Of a stretch of 64,000 nucleotides of DNA, positions 33,717 through 42,987 are shown piece by piece. This DNA comes from Herpetosiphon sp042688385. Its GTDB lineage: Bacteria; Chloroflexota; Chloroflexia; Chloroflexales; Herpetosiphonaceae. The notes below the pieces were generated by a model that saw only the letters and a list, made by a program, of their open reading frames with translations, ran no database searches and was not told where the DNA came from. A program made the translations under genes and the position numbers. Numbering within the stretch: position 1 is the first letter of the stretch; every line of letters starts with the position of its first letter. Location of the stretch: contig NZ_JBHUPY010000001.1 of NCBI RefSeq assembly GCF_042688385.1, positions 310,001-374,000 on the forward strand. The letters run 5' to 3'.

Positions 33717-36224
33717 CTATTGCAGTCCCATGACTAAACCTGCATACTTTTCAGTCAAAACGCGGGCTTGATCTTCGTTGACTCCCTCGGCAATTACGTG
33801 AATAAACGGGCCATCAGGGTCGGGCAGAATCAGCACCCATTCTGGCCCAAGCTCAATCTTGATGCCATCGATATTTTCTTGTGAGCGTTCAGCATATTGT
33901 TCGTTGAGAATCCGCATGACTTTGCCTTTGGATTCCCAGCGACATGGCACTTTGTGGTTGGCCATGGCCGAGCGCGGCAACGAGCGCCTAATTTCCGAGA
34001 GCGGAATATTGGCCCGCGCCAGTAATTCCATCAATTTTACAATCGCAAACAGTCCGTCGGCCACCGGAAAGAACGATGGGAAAATCAGGCTACCAGCACC
34101 ATCGCCCAATACACATAACTCGTTGCATTTGGCTGCTTGTTGCATCAACGCGCCCAAGGCGGTTTTGGTGCGCTGAATTCGCCCGCCGTAGCGCTCGGCC
34201 AATTTATCGAAGAGGCGCGGTGCAGTAACTGGCACGGCAACCGTGCCGCCACTGTTGGCTTCCATGGTGAGCGCGGTCACAGCCGCCAGCAATTCAATAT
34301 CGCTCAAGCGATGGCCCGTATCATCGACCACATACATTCGTTCGCCGCCAGAATCGAGCCGCACGCCAATATCGGCGTTCATCACGGGTACAATCGCCGC
34401 CAGCCGTTGCATGCCAGCATTGAATTGATCGGCGGTTTGGAACAAGCGATCTTCATCGATTTGGGCATTCAGCTCAACTAAATCAACATTCAAGCGTCGC
34501 ATAATCGTGCCAAGAATTTGGGCCGCATTCGATGAAGCATAATCGATCACAATGCTCCATGGTTGTTCTAGCTCTGGCAAAATCTTGGGGTCGAGCGATT
34601 CCATAAATTTATCGATATAGACCGAGTTGTAATCGCTGTTTTCAGTAATGCGACCAATTTCATCGAGATAGACGCGGCGATAATCTTCGCGAAAGTAGGT
34701 ATTTTCGATCTTGCGCTCCATATCGCTGCCAAGATCCAGCCCACGATGATCGAAGAATTTAATATCAACAACCCGATTATCGAACGGCGAAAGCCGCACA
34801 TGCATGCCGCCCGCTGCTTTTAGGGCATAGGTCAAATAGCGTGCGGTTGGAATTGGCACCGAATGTAAATCAAGCACATCGATGCCCGCCGATGGAATGC
34901 CCGCAATCAAGCCGCGTTTGAGCATGCGTGGCGTATAATGCGCATCGCGGTTCATCGTAACCATGGTATTTTTGGGCAAAATTGCGCCGTAGGCAGCGCC
35001 TAATTTGGCACAAAATTCTGGCGTAAGGTCGATATTGACCAAGCCGGTAATGCCGTAGCGCCCAAATAAAACCCGCCGCCCTTGCGCCCCCCAAATAATC
35101 GAGGCACTGACGGTTGCGCCTTCTTCGACTTCTTTTGAGGGCCAAATTTTGACGTTTGGCTGAATGACCGCGCCAGCATTAATAATTGTGCTGTCGGCGA
35201 CGACCACGCCCTCGAAGAGCAACGAACGACTTTTGATATTGCACTGCTTGCAGACAATCGCACCCCGCAGCTCGGCCCGCTCGCCAACATATGAGTTGCG
35301 CCACATCACCGAGCGATCAATTGTCGCTCGCGAATCAATAATCGTGTAATCGCGGATGACCGATGGGCCAAAGACCATCGCCCCACCTTTGATTTTGACC
35401 CCGTGGCCAAAAAAGACTGGGCCATGAATTTGAGCATCAGGAGCAATTTCAACTTCGCCTTCGATCCAAACATTATCACCACGATCTTGGCCCAATCGCG
35501 GCAAATTAACCATGCCCATCAAATAATCCGAGCAAGCCCGCATATAGGCATCGATGGTGCCAACATCGGTCCAATAGCCCTCAGCAATATAGCCATAGAG
35601 CAGCTCGCCGCGTCGCAACAAGGCTGGAAACAAATCTTTGGAGAAATCGAAGGCATCGCCCAGCGGAATATCGTCGAGCACACTGGGATCGATCACATAA
35701 ATGCCAGTATTGACGGTATCAGAAAAAACCTCGCCCCAGCTGGGTTTTTCGAGGAACTGGCGAATTCGGCCAGCATCATCGGTGATCACCACGCCATATT
35801 CAAGCGGATTGGGCACGCGGGTCAGGGTAATGGTGGCCTTCGCATTCGAGCGTTTATGGGCTTCGATCAGCGCTGTCAGGTCGAAATCGGTCAGGGCATC
35901 GCCCGAAATCACGATAATTGGCTCGCTATCATCGTCGATCAAACGCGAGGCATATTTGACGGCTCCTGCTGTGCCAAGCGGCACTTCCTCGACCGAATAC
36001 GAAATATCAACATCAAAGGCCGAGCCATCGCCATAAAAATCTTGAATAATATTGGCTAGATACTGAACGGTAATAATAATATCGGTAATGCCGTGACGTT
36101 TTAGCAGCTCAATAATATGCCCCATCACTGGTCGATCAACCAGGGGAACCATTGGTTTTGGCCGACTAATCGTGAGTGGACGGAGCCGAGAGCCTTCACC
36201 CCCAGCCATTAAAACTGCTTTCAT
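33717..36224 (-). CDS. NDP-sugar pyrophosphorylase fused to degenerate phosphohexomutase-like domain
   Basis: An 835-residue protein of the kind annotated as mannose-1-phosphate guanylyltransferase/phosphomannomutase. Residues 1-230 are the nucleotidyltransferase (MAGGEGSRLRPLTISRPKP, VISGDALTDFDL, GYWTDVGT). Residues 250-385 are left-handed beta-helix hexapeptides. Residues 400-835 are mutase-like, but the usual TASHNP loop reads RLSPFD (Ser479 kept) and the metal loop DGDxDR reads LDSGGER (623-629). Nucleotide-sugar synthesis is expected from the first half; mutase activity is doubtful. A GAGGG precedes the ATG at 36224. Confidence 0.88.
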   Translation of the reverse strand: MKAVLMAGGEGSRLRPLTISRPKPMVPLVDRPVMGHIIELLKRHGITDIIITVQYLANIIQDFYGDGSAFDVDISYSVEEVPLGTAGAVKYASRLIDDDSEPIIVISGDALTDFDLTALIEAHKRSNAKATITLTRVPNPLEYGVVITDDAGRIRQFLEKPSWGEVFSDTVNTGIYVIDPSVLDDIPLGDAFDFSKDLFPALLRRGELLYGYIAEGYWTDVGTIDAYMRACSDYLMGMVNLPRLGQDRGDNVWIEGEVEIAPDAQIHGPVFFGHGVKIKGGAMVFGPSVIRDYTIIDSRATIDRSVMWRNSYVGERAELRGAIVCKQCNIKSRSLLFEGVVVADSTIINAGAVIQPNVKIWPSKEVEEGATVSASIIWGAQGRRVLFGRYGITGLVNIDLTPEFCAKLGAAYGAILPKNTMVTMNRDAHYTPRMLKRGLIAGIPSAGIDVLDLHSVPIPTARYLTYALKAAGGMHVRLSPFDNRVVDIKFFDHRGLDLGSDMERKIENTYFREDYRRVYLDEIGRITENSDYNSVYIDKFMESLDPKILPELEQPWSIVIDYASSNAAQILGTIMRRLNVDLVELNAQIDEDRLFQTADQFNAGMQRLAAIVPVMNADIGVRLDSGGERMYVVDDTGHRLSDIELLAAVTALTMEANSGGTVAVPVTAPRLFDKLAERYGGRIQRTKTALGALMQQAAKCNELCVLGDGAGSLIFPSFFPVADGLFAIVKLMELLARANIPLSEIRRSLPRSAMANHKVPCRWESKGKVMRILNEQYAERSQENIDGIKIELGPEWVLILPDPDGPFIHVIAEGVNEDQARVLTEKYAGLVMGLQ

Positions 36225-36439
36225 GGTCTGCAACCCTCGCAGTGTCAACAATGCAGCACTCAGCGCGGTGGCCAGCACGGGCATTCGAGGGCCGCGCCGT
36301 TGTTCAGTATACCAGAAGAACCTGGCAGAATTGGAGTGCTTTGGGGCATCGCTGAACGGATATAGCTGTGGTCAATGCCGATCAAGCCACGCTGATCAGT
36401 CGGCTTTTGGTTTGCATAAGTTGTGCCAGTAGTTAAGTT

Positions 36440-36565
36440 CCCTCACCCCCAGCCCCTCTCCCACTGCACGCGGGCGAGGGGAGCAACCGTGTATGCCGAC
36501 ACATTGCGCAAGAACCACAGCGTTAAAGCCCCTCGCCCGCGCCACGGGAGAGGTTGGGGGGAGTG
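36440..36565. repeat. GC-rich double-hairpin element, copy E (inverted internal order)
   Basis: In this copy the GTTAAAGCCCCTCGCCCG block lies in the right half, so the element is inserted in the opposite orientation to copies A and D. The right end is damaged (one G run missing, TGGGGGGAGTG). It lies in the gap upstream of the sugar pyrophosphorylase gene; the rest of that gap (36225-36439, 36566-36688) shows nothing recognisable. Confidence 0.8.
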
Positions 36566-36688
36566 CATCATGCTATTACCAATCCAGTTGCATCCCAACA
36601 TAGCTAGGAATCCCTAGCAGCGAAGTTCGACAATTAATGCTATCCAGCATTGCTGAATCGCGTATACTTTGGTGAATCCTAAGGCTTC

Positions 36689-37060
36689 TTAATAAACGTC
36701 GCCCAGTTGCACAAACTCTAGCCGATTGCCAAACGGGTCGGCAGCGTAAAAGCGCCGCACATGGGGCAAGCTGCTATCCTCAACGATTGCAATGCCGACG
36801 GCCTGCAACTCAGCGCGGGCCTGCGCAAGGTCGGCGACGCGGAAGGCAGGGTGGGCTTTGCGCGCAGGCCGAAAATCGGCTTCGACTCCGAGGTGGAGTT
36901 CGATGTTGGAGCCACGAAACCAGCAGCCGCCGCGGGCTTGTAACGGCGCTGGCTTGGCAACTTCGTCAAGGCCAAGGATTGTGCTATAAAACCAACGCGC
37001 TTGGGCTTCTTGCTCGGCGGGCATTGCCAGTTGGATGTGGTCAAGTGCGATAAGTTGCAT
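36689..37060 (-). CDS. VOC family (glyoxalase/dioxygenase fold) protein
   Basis: A 123-residue single VOC-domain protein. The two beta-alpha-beta-beta-beta halves are visible: ALDHIQLAMPAEQEAQARWFY with His8 as a likely metal ligand, NIELHLGVEADF, and HVRRFYAADPFGNRLEFVQLG with the terminal Glu. Such proteins bind metal and act as lyases, dioxygenases or resistance proteins; the substrate is unknown. GGAG lies just before the ATG. It stands alone. Confidence 0.88.
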   Translation of the reverse strand: MQLIALDHIQLAMPAEQEAQARWFYSTILGLDEVAKPAPLQARGGCWFRGSNIELHLGVEADFRPARKAHPAFRVADLAQARAELQAVGIAIVEDSSLPHVRRFYAADPFGNRLEFVQLGDVY

Positions 37061-37289
37061 AACCGCTCCACTACAGAATGATTCTTTTGCTATGATACAG
37101 TGGATACAGCAAGAATCAATCTAGAAATAGCCTAGGACGTGCATAGATGTGCTCTATAGCTCGGTATATCCTATTGAACATAGGTAACGAATTGGCACAA
37201 CCTAGCCTCTCAACGCTTGAGCACACTGGCGCTGTGCTGCTTAATGGTTGGTGGGGTAGCATCGTACCAAACATCTTGAGGAAACTGCT

Positions 37290-40208
37290 ATGAGTTTTTA
37301 TCCGACCTATGTTGAACGCCCACGTTTACTTCGCTTGACCCAACATGAGCCACGGGTAGTCTTAATCATTGGCTTGCCAAGTAGTGGCAAGTCGACCGTA
37401 TTAGAGGCACTTAAGCATTCCATCAATGCCCCCTATGCTATGCTTCGGCTTGCGCCAGCGCCCAACGATTCGCAGGCAATGCTGCAAGCAATTGGCCAGC
37501 AACTTGGTTTAGCCAGCGAGCAGCAGCTTGAGCAACTTTTAGCTATCCGCCAGCCAACCTGGATTTTGATCGACGACCTTGACCAGCTTTTGGATGCCTG
37601 GGGCGCGTTTTTGCCTGAGCATGCATGGCTAGCCGATTTGTTGAAAAATCCGGTACTGCATGTTGTCGCCACTTCACTTTCAATTCCGCAACACCCGATG
37701 ATCCAACAATGGATCATTCGGCAGCAACTGCTGGTGATTGGCATGAAAGAGCTGGCTTTCAGCAGCGCTGAATTAATCGAATTGGCCCAAAAACGCCAAC
37801 TTAGCCTAAGCCAAGCCCAAGCTGATCAGCTGATCGGCTTAACTGAGGGTTGGGTTGCGCCCTGTATTTTTGCGCTCAATCGCTCGGGCACGCTTCAGCC
37901 TTCATCGCTTGAATGGGTGATGCAAGATGTAATGGGGCGGCTGCCAGCGCAACTGCGTAATCTGCTCGAAGCATGGCTTTGGCTCATCAGCGATTCGCTT
38001 GATCTGCTGCAAAGTTTGTTGCCAAATGATGATTTAGCGCGTTTATTGCTTAGCTGGGAAGCGGCGGGCTTGATGTTTGAAGCTAACCTGCGTTTGCAAC
38101 CCTTGGCTGAACTTGGTTTGCGCAAGCGCTCGCATGCCTCGGCTGGCTATTTGACCCCGTTGTTTGAACAAGCTGGTGAATGGTATCTTTCGCAGCAGCA
38201 ATTGCTCCCATTTGTGCAACAGATGCACCGCTTGCAACGCTGGGATGTGATTAACCATACGCTGATTCAACAGCTACAGCTCGTTAACAACCAGCGCTTT
38301 TTTGGCGAGCTGGTGAAAGCCTTGCATGAGGTTCCTGTGCAGCAGCTTGCGCCGAAAGTTGGCTGGTTGCTGGTGCGGAGTTACCACCTTGGCGAGCGCA
38401 ACGCCGAAAAAGCCTTGATCTTGGTCAATCAGCTTTTGGGCATTCATCAACAGCCAGATGATCAACGCATGTTGCGCTTGCTGAAGGCCGATATGTTGCG
38501 GGCACAAGGATCAATTCGTGAAGCTGATAGCTTAATTCAGCCCTATTTGAACGATCCTGATTTAGCAGATGCTGATCACGCACGGGTTTTGCGTATCCAT
38601 GCAATTTATTTGGCCTCTTTAGGCCAAGATGATGCAGCAATTGCCAACTTTGAGCGGGCCTACACCTATATTGAAGGGTCGGGCATCAATCGGTTGCTGG
38701 GCTTGATTTTGGGCGATTATGCCAATGCTGCGGCCCGCGCCGGACGCTATTCGCTGGCAGATCGGCTTTTGCGCCAAGCAACCTCATTGTGGGAAGAAAT
38801 GGCTGCGCCAGCAGGCTTATCGCAAACGCTCAATTTGCGGGCGTTGGTGGCACTGCATCAAGGCCAAATTAGCGATGCAGCGCGCTATGCCCAACAAGCC
38901 TATGACAACGGCATGCTTGCCGATCAGCGGGCGGCAAATGGCGCGTTGGTCACGCTTGGCGATGTGGCGCTAGCTGAGCGCGATTGGACGAGTGCGATTG
39001 GGCGTTATCGCTTGGCGCGTGAGCAATTACGCAATAGCAATATGGTCGATTATCATATTTTGACCTATGCCTTGGCCCTAGAATCACAAGCAACTCGCCA
39101 TAGTTCGCGGGATCAGCTGCAGCGCTTGTTGCTTGAGATCGATACTACGACCGCCCAAAATCCGCTTGATCAGGCATGGTTGGCGGTGGCGCGCAGTGCG
39201 GCCAACTTAAGCCTCAAAATCGATGGCACGATTCCGCTATTGCAACGGGCCTTGGCCGGGCTGGATAACGAAGGATCATTAGCCAAAGGCTTGCTCTATC
39301 TGTTATTGAGCGAGGCGTTTTGGCAGCGCCACGAGCTTGGCGAGGCTCGCCAAGCTTGGAAATCGCTTGATGAATTGATTATTGAGGGCCGCAGTGGCCT
39401 GCCAATTTTGCTTTCGGCACTTACCAGCCATTTGCCAGAATTGGTGCAGGAAGCGTATACCGAATGGAATTCGCCGTTTGCGGCGCAGGTGCTGCACGAT
39501 AATTTGCCAGTTATCCAAGCACCAAAATTGGTTATTCGCTTGATGGGGCAAGCGCAGGTTGAAATGCATGGCACGGCTGTGAAGATTCCCAAGCAAGGTA
39601 TTTTATTAATTGCCTTATTGCTGTTGAATCCCAGCGGTATGACTGCTGATGAATTGCGCGAAAAAATTTGGGGCTTTGATAGCAGCGATGATGGCTGGCG
39701 CAAAATGTTGCAGCGTACCCGTAAAAAACTGCCCGATTGTGTAGTTTATGATGGATCACTGTATCGCTTATGCTTTCCGCTCTCTGAGATCGATGCTGAT
39801 ATTTCGGTAATTAAACATACCTATTTGCAAGGCTCCGAAACCAACCTTGATCGCTTGCAAGTTGCTGCTGATTATGCCACCCAAGTCTTTTTGCCTGGCT
39901 ATTATGCACCATGGATTGAAGGTGAGCGCAAGCTGCTTGCCCAACGTGGCGCTGAAATTTGGATCGCGATTGGCGTTCAATGGTATGATGGACAGCGTTT
40001 TGACCAAGCACGGGAAGCATTTGAACATGCTATGAAACTAGACCTCTTAAATGAGCGAACTATTGTGCTAGCTATGAACCTTGAGATTAATCAAGGTCGG
40101 CGACCTGAAGCATTAGCAATTTACGAACGGCATCGTAAAGCTCTGGCCGAATATGGGCTTGATCCGTCGGCTGAGTTGCAAGCCTTACAAAAACGCGCTT
40201 TGGACTAA
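37290..40208 (+). CDS. STAND ATPase/SARP-type transcriptional regulator
   Basis: A 972-residue regulator. Residues about 20-250 are a MalT-like NTPase with Walker A LIIGLPSSGKSTVLEAL and Walker B TWILIDDLDQLLD. Residues about 330-700 are TPR-like helical repeats. Residues about 730-830 form an OmpR/SARP-type winged helix (GILLIALLLLNPSGMTADEL, DSSDDGWRKMLQRTRKKL), and about 835-970 a bacterial transcriptional activator (BTAD) TPR domain. It replaces the usual LuxR helix-turn-helix of MalT with a SARP output. It likely switches genes on when a ligand or partner binds the repeats. Its target is unknown. Confidence 0.85.
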   Translation: MSFYPTYVERPRLLRLTQHEPRVVLIIGLPSSGKSTVLEALKHSINAPYAMLRLAPAPNDSQAMLQAIGQQLGLASEQQLEQLLAIRQPTWILIDDLDQLLDAWGAFLPEHAWLADLLKNPVLHVVATSLSIPQHPMIQQWIIRQQLLVIGMKELAFSSAELIELAQKRQLSLSQAQADQLIGLTEGWVAPCIFALNRSGTLQPSSLEWVMQDVMGRLPAQLRNLLEAWLWLISDSLDLLQSLLPNDDLARLLLSWEAAGLMFEANLRLQPLAELGLRKRSHASAGYLTPLFEQAGEWYLSQQQLLPFVQQMHRLQRWDVINHTLIQQLQLVNNQRFFGELVKALHEVPVQQLAPKVGWLLVRSYHLGERNAEKALILVNQLLGIHQQPDDQRMLRLLKADMLRAQGSIREADSLIQPYLNDPDLADADHARVLRIHAIYLASLGQDDAAIANFERAYTYIEGSGINRLLGLILGDYANAAARAGRYSLADRLLRQATSLWEEMAAPAGLSQTLNLRALVALHQGQISDAARYAQQAYDNGMLADQRAANGALVTLGDVALAERDWTSAIGRYRLAREQLRNSNMVDYHILTYALALESQATRHSSRDQLQRLLLEIDTTTAQNPLDQAWLAVARSAANLSLKIDGTIPLLQRALAGLDNEGSLAKGLLYLLLSEAFWQRHELGEARQAWKSLDELIIEGRSGLPILLSALTSHLPELVQEAYTEWNSPFAAQVLHDNLPVIQAPKLVIRLMGQAQVEMHGTAVKIPKQGILLIALLLLNPSGMTADELREKIWGFDSSDDGWRKMLQRTRKKLPDCVVYDGSLYRLCFPLSEIDADISVIKHTYLQGSETNLDRLQVAADYATQVFLPGYYAPWIEGERKLLAQRGAEIWIAIGVQWYDGQRFDQAREAFEHAMKLDLLNERTIVLAMNLEINQGRRPEALAIYERHRKALAEYGLDPSAELQALQKRALD

Positions 40209-41602
40209 GGAGTTAATGTTGGCGAAATCGGCTCGGTCGGGCTAACTGGCTCGGTCGGGCTGATTGGCTCGGTTACGGTTGGCGTGCTGACTGGCGTAGC
40301 TTCTGGTGCACTTGGTTCGGTTGGATTGATTGGGTTGGTTGGGCTAGCTAGCTCGTTAGTTGGAATGCTAATCGTGCTGATCGTAACCTGAATCACGCTC
40401 AGCGGCTTGGCTAGGGTTACGCCGCTTGGGAGATTGAGGCTTGGTTGGATGCTATAGCTGCCAGCAGTCCGCCCTGCCAGATCAAGCACTAAGGCCAAAT
40501 CGGTGAGGTTTTGTAAATTTTGGGCATTGCCCCGTAACGTTACCTCAACTTGGCGTGGTTGGTAACTTAGTTCTAAGCCACCAGCTAGATTACGCGGCAC
40601 TAAGGGCAGCGTCAGCACAATTTCGGTGTTAATTGGCACAAAGCGCACGGTGGCAATTGTGCTATCGGCGGCTTGAGCATCGCGCGGTGTAACCCCAATT
40701 GGAAAGCGCAATTTGATGGTTGCGGTGTAACTTTGGGTTGCATTCGGCAGGTTAAGTGGTTGGGTTTCGACAAATTCGACCTCAGTTAAGCGCTGAGCAC
40801 TGCCAATTAATGTGACGAAAGCTGGTTCAAGCACCACATCGGCGCGATAGCCTGCTGGTGGCCCATTGAGCGTTGTGTAGATAATTGGCACCCGTTTGAT
40901 GCCGCTGCTCGATAAAATCCGCACTTCAATATCTGCAAGTTCAGGGCTAACCGTCACGCCTTCAACATCGCGCCCAGCAATATCCACCGCCGTAATATTG
41001 CGCCGCGTGCGCAAATTGCTGGTTTGCGATGAAAGATCAAGCGTAATTTCGCCACCAACGACCTTATTGACTTGGCTAGCTGGCCCAGTAATGGTGACCT
41101 GCTTGATCATCTCTCCATTGACGCTGGCAATGGGCAAACTGGCCTCGTAGCTGGTTGGCGGCTGGCCTTCGGTGGTAATCGTGAGCGGTAGCGAGGCAGT
41201 AATAATTTGCTCGATTTGCACCAACACCGTCGCCGGCTGAAAGCTTTGGAAATCGAGATCGGAGCGGCTGGGAATGCTGCGCGCTTGCACAGCAACTTCA
41301 TGCGAGCCAGGCTCTAGGCCTGCAACATTAATAAAGGGCTGCACATTTTGCTTGGTAATGCGGGTGATCGTATCTTGTGGCCCAGAAACATTCAAGTTGA
41401 CCACAGCATCGGGCACAGGAATTGGCCGCCCTTCGCCATCGACCAAAGTTAAGGAACTGTTCAGGCCTTCGGCGCGAATTGGCAAATTGGTAAATGGCGT
41501 AACTTGTTGCGGATTTTCGGTGAAACTCACGAAAACCCAAATAATGCTGGCCAACACTGCGGCCACGAAGGCGCGTAATGGGCTGCCTGCAAGCTTATTC
41601 AT
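40205..41602 (-). CDS. cdaR: CdaR (YbbR-domain) regulator of diadenylate cyclase
   Basis: A 465-residue membrane-anchored protein. An N-terminal transmembrane helix (FVAAVLASIIWVFVSF) is followed by about four YbbR repeats outside the membrane, each starting like VTPFTNLPIRAEGL or RVPIIYTTLNGPPAGYRAD and ending in a VTL/GSAQ-type strand. The last 45 residues are Pro/Thr/Ser/Glu-rich with repeated PTEPIS units. CdaR binds CdaA and tunes c-di-AMP synthesis. Its start overlaps the cdaA stop by four bases. Its stop overlaps the stop of the convergent regulator gene. Confidence 0.9.
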   Translation of the reverse strand: MNKLAGSPLRAFVAAVLASIIWVFVSFTENPQQVTPFTNLPIRAEGLNSSLTLVDGEGRPIPVPDAVVNLNVSGPQDTITRITKQNVQPFINVAGLEPGSHEVAVQARSIPSRSDLDFQSFQPATVLVQIEQIITASLPLTITTEGQPPTSYEASLPIASVNGEMIKQVTITGPASQVNKVVGGEITLDLSSQTSNLRTRRNITAVDIAGRDVEGVTVSPELADIEVRILSSSGIKRVPIIYTTLNGPPAGYRADVVLEPAFVTLIGSAQRLTEVEFVETQPLNLPNATQSYTATIKLRFPIGVTPRDAQAADSTIATVRFVPINTEIVLTLPLVPRNLAGGLELSYQPRQVEVTLRGNAQNLQNLTDLALVLDLAGRTAGSYSIQPSLNLPSGVTLAKPLSVIQVTISTISIPTNELASPTNPINPTEPSAPEATPVSTPTVTEPISPTEPVSPTEPISPTLTP

Positions 41603-42408
41603 GCCTCTTCCTCCTCGCTTAGTTCGACGCGCAATAAGCCTGCTAACAGTTTGCGTAAGCGGCCTTCGGTTAAATGGCGCACCATACGGCCATCGTGGGT
41701 AATCGAAATGCTACCTGTCTCTTCTGAAACGATCACCGAAATGGCATCGGATTGTTCGCTGATGCCCAAGGCGGCGCGGTGGCGCGTGCCATAGCGAGTG
41801 CTACCAACCACATTTTCGCTCAGTGGCAATACACAGTTGGCGGCCAAAATGCGGTTGCGCCGAAAAAGCACCGCCATATCGTGGAGCGGCGCGTTGGGAA
41901 AGAAAATATTGACCAGCAAGGGCACCGAAATCCGCGAATCGACGATCACGCCACGGTCGGCGTATTCTTGCAAGCCCGTGTCGCGCTCAATCACCATCAA
42001 TGCGCCAATGCCCTGTTGGGATAATTGCTTGGCTGCGCGCGAAATCGTGTTGATCATCTCCTCGACTTCGGAGCGATTGGTGCTGCCAAAGCGATTAAAC
42101 CATTCGCCAGTGCGGCCTAATGATTCTAAAGCGCGGCGTAATTCAGGTTGGAATAAAATTGGAATTGCCACAAAAAGAGCGGGGCTGAGGGCTTCGCGAA
42201 TAATCCAACGCAAGGTGGTGAGCGGTAAGGTCGAGCCTGCAAGCAGAGCCACCACCACCAAAATGCCAACCCCGCGCAACAATTGTACCGCCCGCGTGCC
42301 TCGAATCACCCCGAGCAGCCAAAATATCAAGGCAGCAACAAGCAGAATATCGAGTACAGCTAAGAAAGAAACACGTTCCCAAATCTGCTGGAAGCTTGGC
42401 ACGATCAT
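41599..42408 (-). CDS. cdaA: Diadenylate cyclase CdaA
   Basis: A 269-residue membrane enzyme that makes c-di-AMP from two ATP. Three hydrophobic helices (about 15-75) precede a DAC domain with ELRRALESLGRTG, SRISVPLLVNIFFPNAPLHD, RHRAALGISEQSDA and IVSEETGSIS. The usual DGA motif reads Asp177-Met178-Ala179 here; RHR is intact (209-211). The ATG at 42408 is very close to its GAGGG, so the GTG two codons later (42402) may be the true start; upstream extension has no family match. It is coupled to cdaR. c-di-AMP controls potassium and osmotic balance in many bacteria. Confidence 0.93.
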   Translation of the reverse strand: MIVPSFQQIWERVSFLAVLDILLVAALIFWLLGVIRGTRAVQLLRGVGILVVVALLAGSTLPLTTLRWIIREALSPALFVAIPILFQPELRRALESLGRTGEWFNRFGSTNRSEVEEMINTISRAAKQLSQQGIGALMVIERDTGLQEYADRGVIVDSRISVPLLVNIFFPNAPLHDMAVLFRRNRILAANCVLPLSENVVGSTRYGTRHRAALGISEQSDAISVIVSEETGSISITHDGRMVRHLTEGRLRKLLAGLLRVELSEEEEA

Positions 42409-42596
42409 ACCCTCGAAACTGCCAGCCTCCCACTCGTGCTGGACATCGCGCCTGTACCTTACACCGATCAGGCTATCTATGCAAGTTTTAATCTTCGTTG
42501 CATAAGGCTTCTGCAACCCGCTTAACCAAGGCCCTTGCTGGCTCGCTGCTTGACGAAATAACACCAGCTTCGGTACTATCTGCAAGGAGCACGCTA

Positions 42597-42963
42597 TGCC
42601 CGCTGTCGCCCCTTTTCGTCAGGATCAGTTCGAAACTGCTTACGCTGGGTTGTTGCTTGGCCCAAACAGGCTGCGCCCACACTATCACTTGCTTGCAGAA
42701 CGCTTGCGTGAGTTGCCGCCCGATGAGTTGGCTCAATTATCGATTGCCCAATCCGATTAAAGTCCTATACAGCATTCGAAGCCTATTGTAATGTGTACAC
42801 TGCTGATATTCGGCCAGAACGAATTGCTGAGTTCTTGTTGTTGAATGCCGAATCACCGCGATCGCTGAGATGTTGGCCTGAGCGGCTATTTGGCGAGCAT
42901 TCAACAACAATGCCAACAAATTCATCCCAACGTCTATCAGACCTTTATTCGGTATTCGGTTGA
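42597..42963 (+). pseudogene. Remnant of an ATP-grasp (DUF404)/alpha-E (DUF403) gene
   Basis: An ATG at 42597 opens a 54-codon frame whose residues (QFETAYAGLLLGPNRLRPHY) resemble the start of circularly permuted ATP-grasp (COG2308) proteins. It stops at 42758-42760. In the next frame, from 42763 to the TGA at 42961-42963, the translation contains YTAFEAYCNVYTADIRPERI and FLLLNAESPRSLR, which resemble the middle of alpha-E (COG2307) proteins. Most of both domains is missing, so an internal deletion plus frameshift is the simplest reading. A short functional ORF is not excluded. Confidence 0.6.
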
Positions 42964-42987
42964 GACAGCATTGGTATAAGGATGATC

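Noticed and set aside
35403..36059. Open frame of 218 codons on the plus strand
   Set aside because: Antisense to the nucleotidyltransferase domain, whose frame has strong motifs.
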